DNA of 7,645 bases from Candidatus Eiseniibacteriota bacterium (lineage in GTDB: Bacteria > Eisenbacteria > RBG-16-71-46), in the NCBI GenBank assembly GCA_005893365.1, contig VBPB01000261.1:2235-9879 (forward strand). Reading direction: 5' to 3'. This document shows, piece by piece, positions 1-6,873 of the stretch (the first letter of the stretch is position 1; the number at the start of each line of letters is the position of its first letter). Position numbers and translations under genes: made by a program. The notes beneath the pieces were generated by a model. The model worked only from the letters and a program-made list of their open reading frames with translations, had not been told where the DNA came from and ran no database searches.

Positions 1-532
1 CCGGGACCATCGCGACCCGCGGCGGCCGGTCGGGCTCGAGCGCCAGCAGCCAGCACGCCTCGGGCGAGGCGAAGAGCAGCGTGAACGGGCCGTAGGGCGC
101 CTCGTGGACGGCGGCCAGCGCCCGGCGCAGCGCCGCGCGCGGCAGCCCCGGAGCGGTCGCGGCGAGGAGCGGCTCGGACGCTTCCCAAGGCCCGCCGCGG
201 ACGCCCGGCTCGCCACGCTCGCCGCCCGCCGCGGCCTCGTCGACCGTCACGCCCGCGACCTCGAGGACCAGCGCTCCGCGCGAGCGGCGCTCGGGGGCGG
301 CGGCCGGCCCGCCCGAGCGCTCGCGCCGGTTGAGCAGGGCCACCACCGCGCGGCCCTCGCGCAGCGCGAGCCAGGTGCCGCCGGCGCGGCGGTCGCGCCC
401 GCCCACCAGCCGCGGGTGCTCCATCAGCACCCCGGGCGGATCGGCCGGCCGGGCCGGGTCCTCGTCGCGATTCGCGGCGAGCAGCACGCGGCCTTGCCCC
501 AGCACGTCGCGACCGAGGATGAGCGTGCACAT
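1..532 (-). CDS. NRDE/TANGO2-family protein, N-terminal part (runs off window)
   Basis: Translating the minus strand from ATG at 532 gives 177 uninterrupted residues that run off the left edge. The protein begins MCTLIL, has LAANRDED at residues 18-25 and AGGTWLAL at residues 49-56, and then VVALLNRR at 61-68. The Met-Cys start, the NRDE motif and the AGGTW motif are the hallmarks of the NRDE family (Pfam PF05742), which includes eukaryotic TANGO2. Members are about 250-300 residues long, so roughly two thirds is present. Cys2 is conserved, and the family is related to N-terminal-nucleophile hydrolase folds. Eukaryotic homologues are linked to haem trafficking; the bacterial role is uncertain. 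There is no signal peptide, so it is probably cytoplasmic. The ATG has no Shine-Dalgarno sequence: six C residues precede it, and a TACTGT box sits just before them, which suggests a leaderless mRNA. It is transcribed divergently from the large operon to its right. Confidence 0.9.
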   Translation of the reverse strand, partial: MCTLILGRDVLGQGRVLLAANRDEDPARPADPPGVLMEHPRLVGGRDRRAGGTWLALREGRAVVALLNRRERSGGPAAAPERRSRGALVLEVAGVTVDEAAAGGERGEPGVRGGPWEASEPLLAATAPGLPRAALRRALAAVHEAPYGPFTLLFASPEACWLLALEPDRPPRVAMVP

Positions 533-538
533 GGGGGG

Positions 539-568
539 ACAGTAGGAAGCCACGGCGGGGCGGGTCAA
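539..568 (-). promoter_or_regulatory. Predicted promoter of the NRDE gene, leaderless type
   Basis: On the minus strand TTGACC (568-563) matches the -35 consensus in five of six bases. It is followed after 18 bp by TACTGT (544-539), which has the key T-A-N-N-N-T pattern of a -10 box. Only six bases separate this box from the ATG at 532, so transcription would begin at or next to the start codon. The 26-bp palindrome at 569-594 directly abuts the -35 box. Predicted from sequence only. Confidence 0.5.
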
Positions 569-594
569 CGCGGCGGCCCCGAGGGGCCGCCGCG
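569..594. repeat. 12-bp-arm perfect inverted repeat between divergent promoters
   Basis: CGCGGCGGCCCC (569-580) and its exact reverse complement GGGGCCGCCGCG (583-594) are separated only by GA. The element touches the -35 box of the NRDE promoter and lies about 36 bp upstream of the -35 box of the operon promoter. That position would suit an operator serving both genes. Alternatives are a transcribed hairpin or a chance palindrome in GC-rich DNA. It has no T-tract on either side, so a Rho-independent terminator is unlikely. Confidence 0.6.
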
Positions 595-630
595 GTCGCC
601 GCCGGCGTGAATCCCGGCGGCCGCGGGCGA

Positions 631-659
631 TTGTGGCCGCGCTGGCCGCTTGCTATGCT
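631..659 (+). promoter_or_regulatory. Predicted promoter of the four-gene operon
   Basis: TTGTGG (631-636) is a partial -35 box. It is separated by exactly 17 bp from TATGCT (654-659), which is preceded by TGC to form an extended -10 element. Transcription would start near 666 and give a leader of about 50 nt before the GTG at 718. The octamer GCTATGCT (652-659) recurs as GCTATACT (7336-7343) ahead of the helicase gene at the right end, which supports both calls. No clear Shine-Dalgarno sequence precedes 718. Confidence 0.55.
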
Positions 660-717
660 TCCTGGTTGAACCTCCCCCGACGGGGCGTCACGTCCCTGCC
701 GCCGACGCCGCTCTTCC

Positions 718-3081
718 GTGAGCACCGCGATGGTCCCATGTCTCCCCGGCCGGCCCGCCCGCGCGCTCGCGCGGTCCCTGGCGCTCCTGCTCGCCCTTTC
801 CGTGGCCGCCGCGGTCCCGCGCGCGTGGGCGCGGGTCGAGGTGTTCGACCGCGGCCCGACGCTGCGGGCCGGGAAGTTCATCATGCGGGTGAGCAACGCC
901 GGGATCCTCGGCAATCCCTTCCCAGACCTGTCCACCGACCCCTCGTTCGAATACCCGCAGGGGAGTGGTCAGGAGATGATGCTCTCCGCTTCGCTGTGGG
1001 TGGGCGCGGTCGACGCGCTCGGCGAGGCGCGGGTCTCGGGCGCGCCGCTGCTGGAGTTCCGTCCCACGCTCTCGGATGCGGACACCGTGCACGAGGCCTG
1101 GCACGGCTGCTTCGGCGGCCTGCGCGGGGAGGACGACGACGGGGACGGCCGCATCGACGAGGAGCTCCTGAACGGCCGCGATGACGATGGGGATGGCGAG
1201 GTCGACGAGGACTTCAGGATGGTCGGCCAGCAGATGCTGGCCTGTGACTACACCGACGACCAGCCGGAGGCGATGAACGTGTACGCCAACGGCGAGCTCC
1301 ACCGGCCGCTGGGGCTCAGCGTGCACCAGGAAGCCTACGCCTGGTCCTATCCCGGCTTCGACGGCATCGCCGGGCTGCAATTCACCATCACCAATCACGG
1401 CACCTCCGCCTTGCGGGAGGTCTACCTCGGGCTCTACGCGGATCTCGACGTCACCGCGCGGAGCGACCGGGCCGGGCACACGAACGACGTCGTGACGCAG
1501 CTCGGGTTCACCCGTTCCTTCTTCAAGGACACGTCGTTCATCATCGTGGAAGGGGACTCGATCAAGCAGGCCTGCTTCGACCGCATCGGGCGCACCCTGC
1601 CGGTGGTCACCGAGCGCCCCGGCAGCCCCACCCCGGATCTCCCGGTCGTCACCGTGCTGCCCCTTGAGCACACCCGCGATCCGCTCGGCTACTTCGTTCC
1701 CGCGGTGGCCCGCGCGCCCGCGCGCGACGCGTTCCGCGTCTCGGTGTTCGCCAGCGACCGGACCCCCACGACCGGCGCGCCGCCGCGGCTCGACGCCGAT
1801 CGCTACGCGGCGTTGACCGGCGCATGGCCCCAGAGTCCCGACGGCTACGTCGGCGACCAGAGCCTGCTGGTCTCGTGTGGCCCGTTCCCCCGGCTGGAGC
1901 CCGGTCAAAGCGTCGATTTCGCGTTGGCGCTGGTCACAGCCCCCAAGCTCGAGAGCCTCCAGGTGGCGCTCGGAAACGCGGCCGCGCTCTATCGGGGGAT
2001 CGAGCTCAACCTGCTCCCCGACAATCAGGGCCCGAAGAAGCAGTGGTGGATCACCGGCGACACCGGCCTCAATGGCCACGAGGTGTGTCTCGAGCCGCCG
2101 CCCGGGGTCGAGTTCACGGCCGACCCGGACTGCGCGCTGAAGTTCGGGGAGCCGCCGGGCATCCGCACGCATCTCTATCGCTCCGGCGAGTGCTATTGGA
2201 CCGATGCCGACTGTGACGCGTGCACGGGGCTGAACGGCCGCGAGACCGTCCTGCGGTGGCAGGATCCCTACGTCGTGCCGCCCTCGCCCACGCAGCGCGT
2301 CACGGTGGGGGATCGCTCGGTGCGCATCGAATGGGACAATCTGCCCGAGATCCTGGTCGCCGCCGGCAAGGCGGGCCCCAAGGGCGGGAAGTTTCTCGGC
2401 TACCGGGTCTATCGCCTCGACGACTGGCGCAACCGCACCTCCATCCTGCCGCCGCGGGAGAATTGGGCGGCGCTCGCCACCTACGGCGCCGACACCCGCG
2501 ACAGCAAGCAGCTCATCGCGAGCATCACCGACACGACACTGGAGTACGACCGGTACTGGTACGGGCAGAAGCACTATCCGGTGGGCTACTACGTCGTGAC
2601 GGATCACGAGGCGAAGAACGGCTTCGACTACCTCTACCTGGTGACCACGGTGGTCGAGCGGTCCATCGAGGTCTACCCCGGGCACTCCCGCGTGGACCAC
2701 TTCGAGAGTCCCCTCGTGGCCAGCTTCGATCAGCGCGTGGTGCCGCGGGTCGAGTCGCACAAGGACGCGCTCGGCATCTGGGTGGTGCCGAATCCGTTCC
2801 GCGGCACCGCCGGTTGGGACCGTCCCCCCATCAACGGCGACCGGCTGTCGCGTCACATCGACTTCATGGGGCTCCCGCGCGCGCGTTGCGTGATCCGCAT
2901 CTGGACGCTGGCCGGGGACCACGTCGCCACGCTCGAGCACGACGGCACGGACGGCTCGGGGGGGGAGGCGGCGTGGGACCTCATCTCGCGCAAGGGCCAG
3001 GACGTCGCGTCGGGCATCTACATCTACACGGTGGAGTCCTCGCTGGGGAACGCCACCGGTCGCTTCGTGGTGATCCGCTGA
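718..3081 (+). CDS. Large secreted protein with Asp-rich loops, FN3-like and FlgD/T9SS-like C-terminal domains
   Basis: A 787-residue exported protein and the first gene of the operon. The GTG at 718 is the first start after an in-frame TGA at 667; ATG at 730 is a plausible alternative, and neither has a clear ribosome site. The signal peptide core ALLLALSVAAAV is followed by a likely cleavage after A38 (RAWA|RV). Residues about 55-95 contain NAGILGNPFPDLS and EYPQGSGQE..LWVGAV, a segment I recall from large FCB-group surface proteins. Two Asp-rich loops at 138-149 (EDDDGDGRIDEE) and 154-165 (RDDDGDGEVDED) resemble calcium-binding EF-hand or thrombospondin-type loops. Residues 457-502 hold five cysteines, ending CDAC. 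Residues about 522-650 are FN3-like (VRIEWD, GYRVYR). From 689, VVPNPFRG leads into a FlgD-like Ig domain ending GRFVVIR, as in type IX secretion-like sorting domains. Probably surface-exposed; function unknown. Its TGA shares one base with the next ATG. Confidence 0.9.
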   Translation: MSTAMVPCLPGRPARALARSLALLLALSVAAAVPRAWARVEVFDRGPTLRAGKFIMRVSNAGILGNPFPDLSTDPSFEYPQGSGQEMMLSASLWVGAVDALGEARVSGAPLLEFRPTLSDADTVHEAWHGCFGGLRGEDDDGDGRIDEELLNGRDDDGDGEVDEDFRMVGQQMLACDYTDDQPEAMNVYANGELHRPLGLSVHQEAYAWSYPGFDGIAGLQFTITNHGTSALREVYLGLYADLDVTARSDRAGHTNDVVTQLGFTRSFFKDTSFIIVEGDSIKQACFDRIGRTLPVVTERPGSPTPDLPVVTVLPLEHTRDPLGYFVPAVARAPARDAFRVSVFASDRTPTTGAPPRLDADRYAALTGAWPQSPDGYVGDQSLLVSCGPFPRLEPGQSVDFALALVTAPKLESLQVALGNAAALYRGIELNLLPDNQGPKKQWWITGDTGLNGHEVCLEPPPGVEFTADPDCALKFGEPPGIRTHLYRSGECYWTDADCDACTGLNGRETVLRWQDPYVVPPSPTQRVTVGDRSVRIEWDNLPEILVAAGKAGPKGGKFLGYRVYRLDDWRNRTSILPPRENWAALATYGADTRDSKQLIASITDTTLEYDRYWYGQKHYPVGYYVVTDHEAKNGFDYLYLVTTVVERSIEVYPGHSRVDHFESPLVASFDQRVVPRVESHKDALGIWVVPNPFRGTAGWDRPPINGDRLSRHIDFMGLPRARCVIRIWTLAGDHVATLEHDGTDGSGGEAAWDLISRKGQDVASGIYIYTVESSLGNATGRFVVIR

Positions 3082-4385
3082 TGGCGCGCGCCAGACGGTT
3101 CGGGGCCGGTGGGGACGCGCGGCCGCTGGTGCTGGCCCTGCTGCTCGGGCTCGCCTGCGATCGCGCGCCCGGCCCGCCGACGGCGCCGGTCGACGGTGGC
3201 CCGCCGCCATCGCCGATCGAGGCGGTCGCTCCCCCCGCGAAGGCCGAAGGGGTGGCCTGGCCGAGCCCGGTGTGGGTGCAGTTCTCGGTCGCGCCCGACA
3301 CCACCACCCTCAGCACGCGGACCGTCTTCCTCAAGGCCGAGACGCGGCGCGTGCCGATCACGCTCGCCTGGGATCCGGCGACGCGGCGTCTGCGCATCAC
3401 GCCGGTCGACCCGCTGGCCCTGTACCAGGCCTACACGGTGGAGCTGGCGGCGACGATCGCGTTCGTGGACGGGACGACGCTCGGGCGGACCTACGCCTGG
3501 CAGTTCGTCACGCTCAGCCTGAGACGCCCGGAGTCCCCCCTCCCCATGGACGGGCGCCGCGGCGAATCGCCGTTCGTGACGCTGCGGTGGCGGGGCCTGA
3601 CGGAGGTGTCCGCCGGCAAGGCGATCTACGAGGTGCACGCGGAGGCCGACTCCGCCGCGGCGGCGGATCCGAGCCGTCCGCCGATCGGGACGGTCTCCAC
3701 CGGAGTCTTCATGCCGCGCGTGCGGTGGCGCGAGGATGGCCCGACCTACTGGGCGATCCACGCCTTCAACACGGTCACCCGGCAGCGGCTGGTGGGGCCG
3801 GTGTGGCGCTTCGAGACGATCCCTCCCGTCGCGGCGATCGACTCGGTGGCCATGAACATCACGGACTGGGCCTGGGTGGATCCGAATACCGGCCGGACCC
3901 ATTGCTACGAGGACTCGGTCGTGATGGGGCCCGGCTTCCCCTGCACGGTCCGCTGGGCCACCGGCCTGCCGGACAGCGCGGTCCGGCTGGCCGGAGCCGC
4001 GATCGACATGACCCCCCGCTACGCGAGCGTTCCGGCCATCCCCGGGGAAAGCGTCTGGCTCGTGACCTCGTTCTGGTCGCCGTGCGTCCTGGGCCTCGCT
4101 GGCCCGCCCTTCACCGACGAGAGCGCCGGCCGGCTGGCCAACGCGGTCGTCGTCGCGCCCGACCACCTCCGATTCGCCAGCGACGGGCTCGCCGCCCACC
4201 TGGAGTTCATGCTCCGGCTGGGACAGACCTACGGGTACCTGTTCCGATCCGACGTCCGCCGCTCGTTCCGCACCCCCCTCGACGCCGTGCCCGCCGCGCG
4301 TGCCGTGATGTGGCTCTACTACCGGCGTTCGACGCCGGCGCCCGTCGCGGCGCGGCTTGCCGCGGGTCCACGCCGAAGGCCATGA
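3081..4385 (+). CDS. Lipoprotein with Big_5-like Ig domain
   Basis: A 434-residue predicted lipoprotein. Its ATG overlaps the stop of the preceding gene (TGATG), so translation is probably coupled. The hydrophobic stretch LVLALLLGLAC gives a lipobox with Cys26 as the lipidated residue; Asp27 follows. A Pro-rich linker (residues 29-58) leads to a bacterial Ig-like domain at about 60-146, with VWVQFS, LAWDPATRRLRITP, AYTVEL and YAWQFVT. That is the pattern of Pfam Big_5 (PF13205). Residues 150-246 look FN3-like, from FVTLRWRG to VWRFET. The C-terminal part, about 250-434, has Cys275, Cys288 and Cys335 and ends in a basic tail; I do not recognise it. The product is probably envelope-anchored and may work with the large secreted protein encoded upstream, but no partner is shown by sequence. 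The stop overlaps the next start as ATGA. Confidence 0.85.
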   Translation: MARARRFGAGGDARPLVLALLLGLACDRAPGPPTAPVDGGPPPSPIEAVAPPAKAEGVAWPSPVWVQFSVAPDTTTLSTRTVFLKAETRRVPITLAWDPATRRLRITPVDPLALYQAYTVELAATIAFVDGTTLGRTYAWQFVTLSLRRPESPLPMDGRRGESPFVTLRWRGLTEVSAGKAIYEVHAEADSAAAADPSRPPIGTVSTGVFMPRVRWREDGPTYWAIHAFNTVTRQRLVGPVWRFETIPPVAAIDSVAMNITDWAWVDPNTGRTHCYEDSVVMGPGFPCTVRWATGLPDSAVRLAGAAIDMTPRYASVPAIPGESVWLVTSFWSPCVLGLAGPPFTDESAGRLANAVVVAPDHLRFASDGLAAHLEFMLRLGQTYGYLFRSDVRRSFRTPLDAVPAARAVMWLYYRRSTPAPVAARLAAGPRRRP

Positions 4386-5011
4386 CGGCTGACCGTCCGC
4401 GGCCCGCGCCTGCCCGCGCTGTGCCTCCGCCACCCGGCCCGCGGAGCGTGTCCCCGTCAGCCGCCGCGACCAAGACGGTACCACCGCCGCGGGGCGCCAC
4501 GCGCGCCCGCCGCGACTGGGCCGCATGCGCCCTGCTGCTGGCGCTCCTCATCCTCCGCCCCGCCGCCGCGCACGCCCAGGTCATCAAGCCCTGGGTGCCC
4601 CCGTCGTCCGACTCGCTCGTCATCTGGGCCAGCGAGGCCAAGGTGCGGTTCAAGGAGAACCACGGCGACACGGTGGGCGGCCCCAACTTCCGCGCCTACG
4701 AGCTGGTGGGCCTCATGGGCCGCCGACTGCTGCGCTCGCTCGGACGCACGAACCTGCTCCAGGCCCACGCCGTCGGCGCCATCATCGATTCGCTGGGGCT
4801 CGACGTGGATGTCCAGGTGGACCCGCACTTCCCGCAGTTCGTCATGATGGTGGTGCGCAACCCGTACCAGCTGAGCGCGTACGCGGTGGGGTTCATCTAC
4901 TGGTTCGCAGCCGGCCCTCGATGCGCGTGTGGTGGACCGGATATCAGGACCAGCCCTACAGCATGGGCGTCATCGACCACGACCGGAGTCCCGAGGGGCG
5001 GGTGCGCATGA
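4382..5011 (+). CDS. 5' part of the frameshifted exported protein
   Basis: The ATG overlaps the lipoprotein stop (ATGA). The N-region is unusually long, Pro/Ala-rich and basic (residues 1-45). It is followed by the hydrophobic core WAACALLLALLILRPAAAHA, with probable Sec cleavage after A65 (AHA|QV). No lipobox cysteine fits, so this paralog is secreted or periplasmic rather than lipid-anchored. A later start would shorten the N-region (GTG at 4421 or 4448), but neither has a good ribosome site. Residues about 130-175 (AIIDSLGLDVDV ... GFIYWF) align with residues 97-138 of the downstream lipoprotein (RTFLDSCGFSAEV ... YLIW). After about residue 178 the frame becomes nonsense (CACGGPDIRTSPTAW) until TGA at 5009-5011, which is the signature of a frameshift rather than a genuine C-terminus. 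Confidence 0.65.
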   Translation: MTADRPRPAPARAVPPPPGPRSVSPSAAATKTVPPPRGATRARRDWAACALLLALLILRPAAAHAQVIKPWVPPSSDSLVIWASEAKVRFKENHGDTVGGPNFRAYELVGLMGRRLLRSLGRTNLLQAHAVGAIIDSLGLDVDVQVDPHFPQFVMMVVRNPYQLSAYAVGFIYWFAAGPRCACGGPDIRTSPTAWASSTTTGVPRGGCA

Positions 5012-5667
5012 CGCTCTTCCGCCTGGCGCCGGCGGCCTACGCGTGGGACATCCTCCAGTTCCCCTACCAGGGCGGCGAGCTCGCCGGCAGCGGCGAGGCG
5101 GCCTGGGTGGACATCAACGGCGACGAGCGTCCCGAGCTGGTGGCCTGGTTGCGGGCGAGCAACGACACGCTCTTCGACGCATGCAAGAGCTGCCCGTTCA
5201 TCATCCACGAACAGACCTACACCGAGAGCCGCGACGGGCTCCAGCTGCACGACATGCGGGTGCTGCCCTCGCCCTACGCGACCTTCACCCTGTTCGTGCG
5301 CCTGTTGGGCGAGGGCAACCGCGCGGCCGCCGTGCGGCTGCTGCGCGATCCGGCGCGGGTGACCGAGGCGGTCACGGCCGCCTGGGGCGATCGCCGGCGC
5401 GCCAAGGCCTGGCTCTTGGAATACGGCGAGGAGGAGCGCTGGCCTCGCTGGCTGGAATTCCTCCATCATGGCGTGAAAGGCGACCAGCGCTACGTCGTCC
5501 ACTTCGAGCTGAAGGAGGGCCGTTGGATCATCAGCGACTGGGTGACCCCGCACCACACGGGCGGGCCGGCGGCGCGCGACAGCGTGACCGCGGCCCCCAA
5601 GCGCGCGGGCACGCCGGCCGGGCGATCGCCCGCGCCCAAGCCGGCGACGCCGCGAGGCAAGCCGTGA
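4921..5667 (+). CDS. 3' part of the frameshifted protein: FDxCxxCP and conserved C-terminal domain
   Basis: From ATG 4921 this frame encodes 248 residues that continue the 5' part. The ATG has no Shine-Dalgarno sequence, which argues against an independent gene. Residues 62-73 (WVDINGDERPEL) match the D-x-N-G-D loop of VCBS/FG-GAP-type calcium-binding repeats. Residues 85-92 are FDACKSCP, a CxxC pair at C88 and C91. Residues 115-129 (LPSPYATFTLFVRLL) and 191-206 (YVVHFELKEGRWIISD) form a C-terminal domain that is repeated in the next gene (SPYYSFVQF, YKVRFALRSGEWVITD). A basic Pro/Ala-rich tail of about 35 residues ends the protein. I do not recognise a named family for this domain. The GTGA at the end couples it to the next gene. 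CxxC pairs occur in redox and metal sites, but nothing here fixes which, or whether either applies. Confidence 0.7.
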   Translation: MRVWWTGYQDQPYSMGVIDHDRSPEGRVRMTLFRLAPAAYAWDILQFPYQGGELAGSGEAAWVDINGDERPELVAWLRASNDTLFDACKSCPFIIHEQTYTESRDGLQLHDMRVLPSPYATFTLFVRLLGEGNRAAAVRLLRDPARVTEAVTAAWGDRRRAKAWLLEYGEEERWPRWLEFLHHGVKGDQRYVVHFELKEGRWIISDWVTPHHTGGPAARDSVTAAPKRAGTPAGRSPAPKPATPRGKP

Positions 5668-6779
5668 GGTCGGTCCGCCGCGGCCCGTCGCCGCGTGCCG
5701 CGACCAGGGCGCTCGCCGCCCTGCTGGTCGTGGCGGGGCTCGCGGCCCTCGGCGGCTGCAGCCGCCAGCCGCCCAAGTTCATCCCGCGCGGCGCCGATTC
5801 CACCGCCGCGGTGGCCGCCGATTCGCTCGGCGTGCTGGTCGGCAACACGCTGGACCAATGGGAATCGCAGGGCGGGACGGCCGCCGCACCCGCGACCATC
5901 CGGATCCTGCTCGACGACCTGCGCCACCACGCCGACGAGGGCCTGGCGGAGCGCGCGCGCACCTTCCTCGATTCGTGCGGGTTCAGCGCCGAGGTCGCCG
6001 GCACCGGCATGGTCACGGCGGTCAACTTCTTCGCGCGCTCCGATCCCACCGGCAGCTCGTGGCCCTACCTCATCTGGCGGCAGAAGGACGCGCTGCGTCA
6101 TCAGGCGCTGGAGGGGAGCGGCATGCGGCTGCTCGACCTCACGACCCCCGGCGCCGGGGCGGACACGGCGGCCGGGGGCGGCGAGCCGCTTACCGTCGCC
6201 GCGATCTTCGGGCGCCAGGGTTCGCGCGGGCAGCAGCCGGTGGCCGTGGTCTGGCGCCGGGCGCCGAGCGCGAACGCGTGGTCGCTGGCGCAGACGCTGG
6301 GCCCGGACTCGCTCGGCGGCGTGGGCGTGGCGGACTTCGTGCCGCAGCCCGACCAGGGACTCGGGCTCGAGGCGCGGACCTACCGGTCGACCTCGGGCTT
6401 CGACGAGTGTCCGACCTGCCCGCACGTCTTCCGGACGCTGCGCTTCGCGTGGCAGCCGCCGGGAGGGTTCGCGAAGGTGAGCGACCAGGCGGTCGCCTCG
6501 CCCTACTACAGCTTCGTCCAGTTCATCGCGGCACTCACCGTGGGCGACGACGACATGGCCGGCCGCTTCCTCGCCGACCGCTCGCTCCTCCAGTCGGCGA
6601 AGGACTTCGACTGGGGCCACGCGAAGGGATCGTGGCGCGTGGCGCCGGGAAGCGCCGAGTCCGCCGAGGAGATGACCTTCTTCCGCGGCAGCCGCGAGGC
6701 CTACAAGGTGCGCTTCGCGCTGCGCTCGGGCGAGTGGGTGATCACGGACATCCAGCCGACGCAGCGGCGGGTGGAGTAG
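5664..6779 (+). CDS. Lipoprotein paralog with FDxCxxCP motif; last gene of the operon
   Basis: A 371-residue predicted lipoprotein. GTG at 5664 overlaps the previous stop as GTGA, and GAGG at 5654-5657 lies 6 nt upstream, which supports this start. The hydrophobic stretch ALAALLVVAGLAALGGC ends in a good lipobox (LGGC, Cys32), so the mature protein should be anchored in a membrane. FDECPTCP at 246-253 (C249, C252) and the C-terminal domain at about 276-365 (SPYYSFVQF, then YKVRFALRSGEWVITD) match the gene before it. The similarity extends upstream (WRRAPSANAW at 197-206 against FRLAPAAYAW; LDSCGF at 102-107 against IDSLGL), so the two genes are full-length tandem paralogs. The D-x-N-G-D loop of the partner is replaced here by DFVPQPD, so that site is probably lost. 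The family is not recognised. The intact frame makes this the reference copy for the broken neighbour. Confidence 0.85.
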   Translation: MRSVRRGPSPRAATRALAALLVVAGLAALGGCSRQPPKFIPRGADSTAAVAADSLGVLVGNTLDQWESQGGTAAAPATIRILLDDLRHHADEGLAERARTFLDSCGFSAEVAGTGMVTAVNFFARSDPTGSSWPYLIWRQKDALRHQALEGSGMRLLDLTTPGAGADTAAGGGEPLTVAAIFGRQGSRGQQPVAVVWRRAPSANAWSLAQTLGPDSLGGVGVADFVPQPDQGLGLEARTYRSTSGFDECPTCPHVFRTLRFAWQPPGGFAKVSDQAVASPYYSFVQFIAALTVGDDDMAGRFLADRSLLQSAKDFDWGHAKGSWRVAPGSAESAEEMTFFRGSREAYKVRFALRSGEWVITDIQPTQRRVE

Positions 6780-6783
6780 CGGC

Positions 6784-6807
6784 GGGACGCCCTCCTCCGA
6801 GGCGCCC
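6784..6807 (+). terminator. Weak candidate terminator hairpin after the operon
   Basis: GGG-A-CGCC (6784-6791) can pair with GGCGCCC (6801-6807), leaving one bulged A and a 9-nt loop. It starts 5 nt after the last operon stop codon. No T-tract follows, so it is not a canonical Rho-independent terminator. It could equally be a 3'-end stabilising hairpin or chance. Confidence 0.2.
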
Positions 6808-6873
6808 TCGTGTGGGGCGGGGGACCCTGGTCAGAAGGCCGGTTGCCGCCTCCGCCACGGTGCGGCGGCCATA

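Larger units (their letters stand above)
4382..5667 (+). pseudogene. Frameshifted exported CxxC gene (whole locus)
   Basis: Two reading frames meet here that together encode one protein of about 428 residues. The first runs from ATG 4382 and makes sense to about residue 178. The second takes over near 4903-4921 in the -1 frame and runs to TGA 5665-5667. The gene downstream (5664-6779) is a paralog that matches both halves in one unbroken frame, so the locus was originally a single gene. One added base restores it: four C residues instead of CCC at 4915-4917 would read ...FAAGPSMRVWW. No slippery heptamer for programmed frameshifting is visible. The cause is either a real 1-nt deletion, making this a recent pseudogene, or a sequencing or assembly error. 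Continued good codon bias on both sides and the intact downstream gene favour an error or a very recent event. Confidence 0.75.

Noticed and set aside
104..610. A 168-codon plus-strand frame at the left edge
   Set aside because: It is Arg/Ala-rich nonsense. The minus strand here encodes the NRDE protein with clear family motifs.
940..965. GTTCGAAT, resembling a tRNA T-loop
   Set aside because: It lies inside the large secreted protein's frame (PSFEYPQG). No acceptor stem, D-arm or anticodon arm surrounds it.
688..3210. An 840-codon open frame on the minus strand, longer than the sense gene it overlaps
   Set aside because: It mirrors the plus-strand gene in a genome with strong G/C third-position bias, where antisense stops are rare. 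Its product is rich in Arg, Ala, Gly, Val and Asp with no recognisable domain. The plus-strand product has a signal peptide, FN3-like and FlgD-like domains.
3024..4526. A 500-codon minus-strand frame
   Set aside because: It lies antisense to the lipoprotein gene and has low-complexity Arg/Gly/Ala-rich composition. It spans the junctions of coupled plus-strand genes and shows no motif.
4525..4920. Extending the second half of the broken gene back to ATG 4525
   Set aside because: The translation before about 4903 in that frame is Arg/Pro/Gly/Ala-rich shadow sequence. The other frame here encodes the signal peptide and the residues that match the paralog.
4890..4921. Programmed -1 ribosomal frameshift
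   Set aside because: There is no X-XXY-YYZ slippery heptamer in the overlap and no obvious stimulatory hairpin directly after it. A lost base in a C-run explains the data more simply.
5490..6620. A 376-codon minus-strand frame
   Set aside because: It is antisense to the last operon gene, whose plus-strand product has a lipobox and a paralog.
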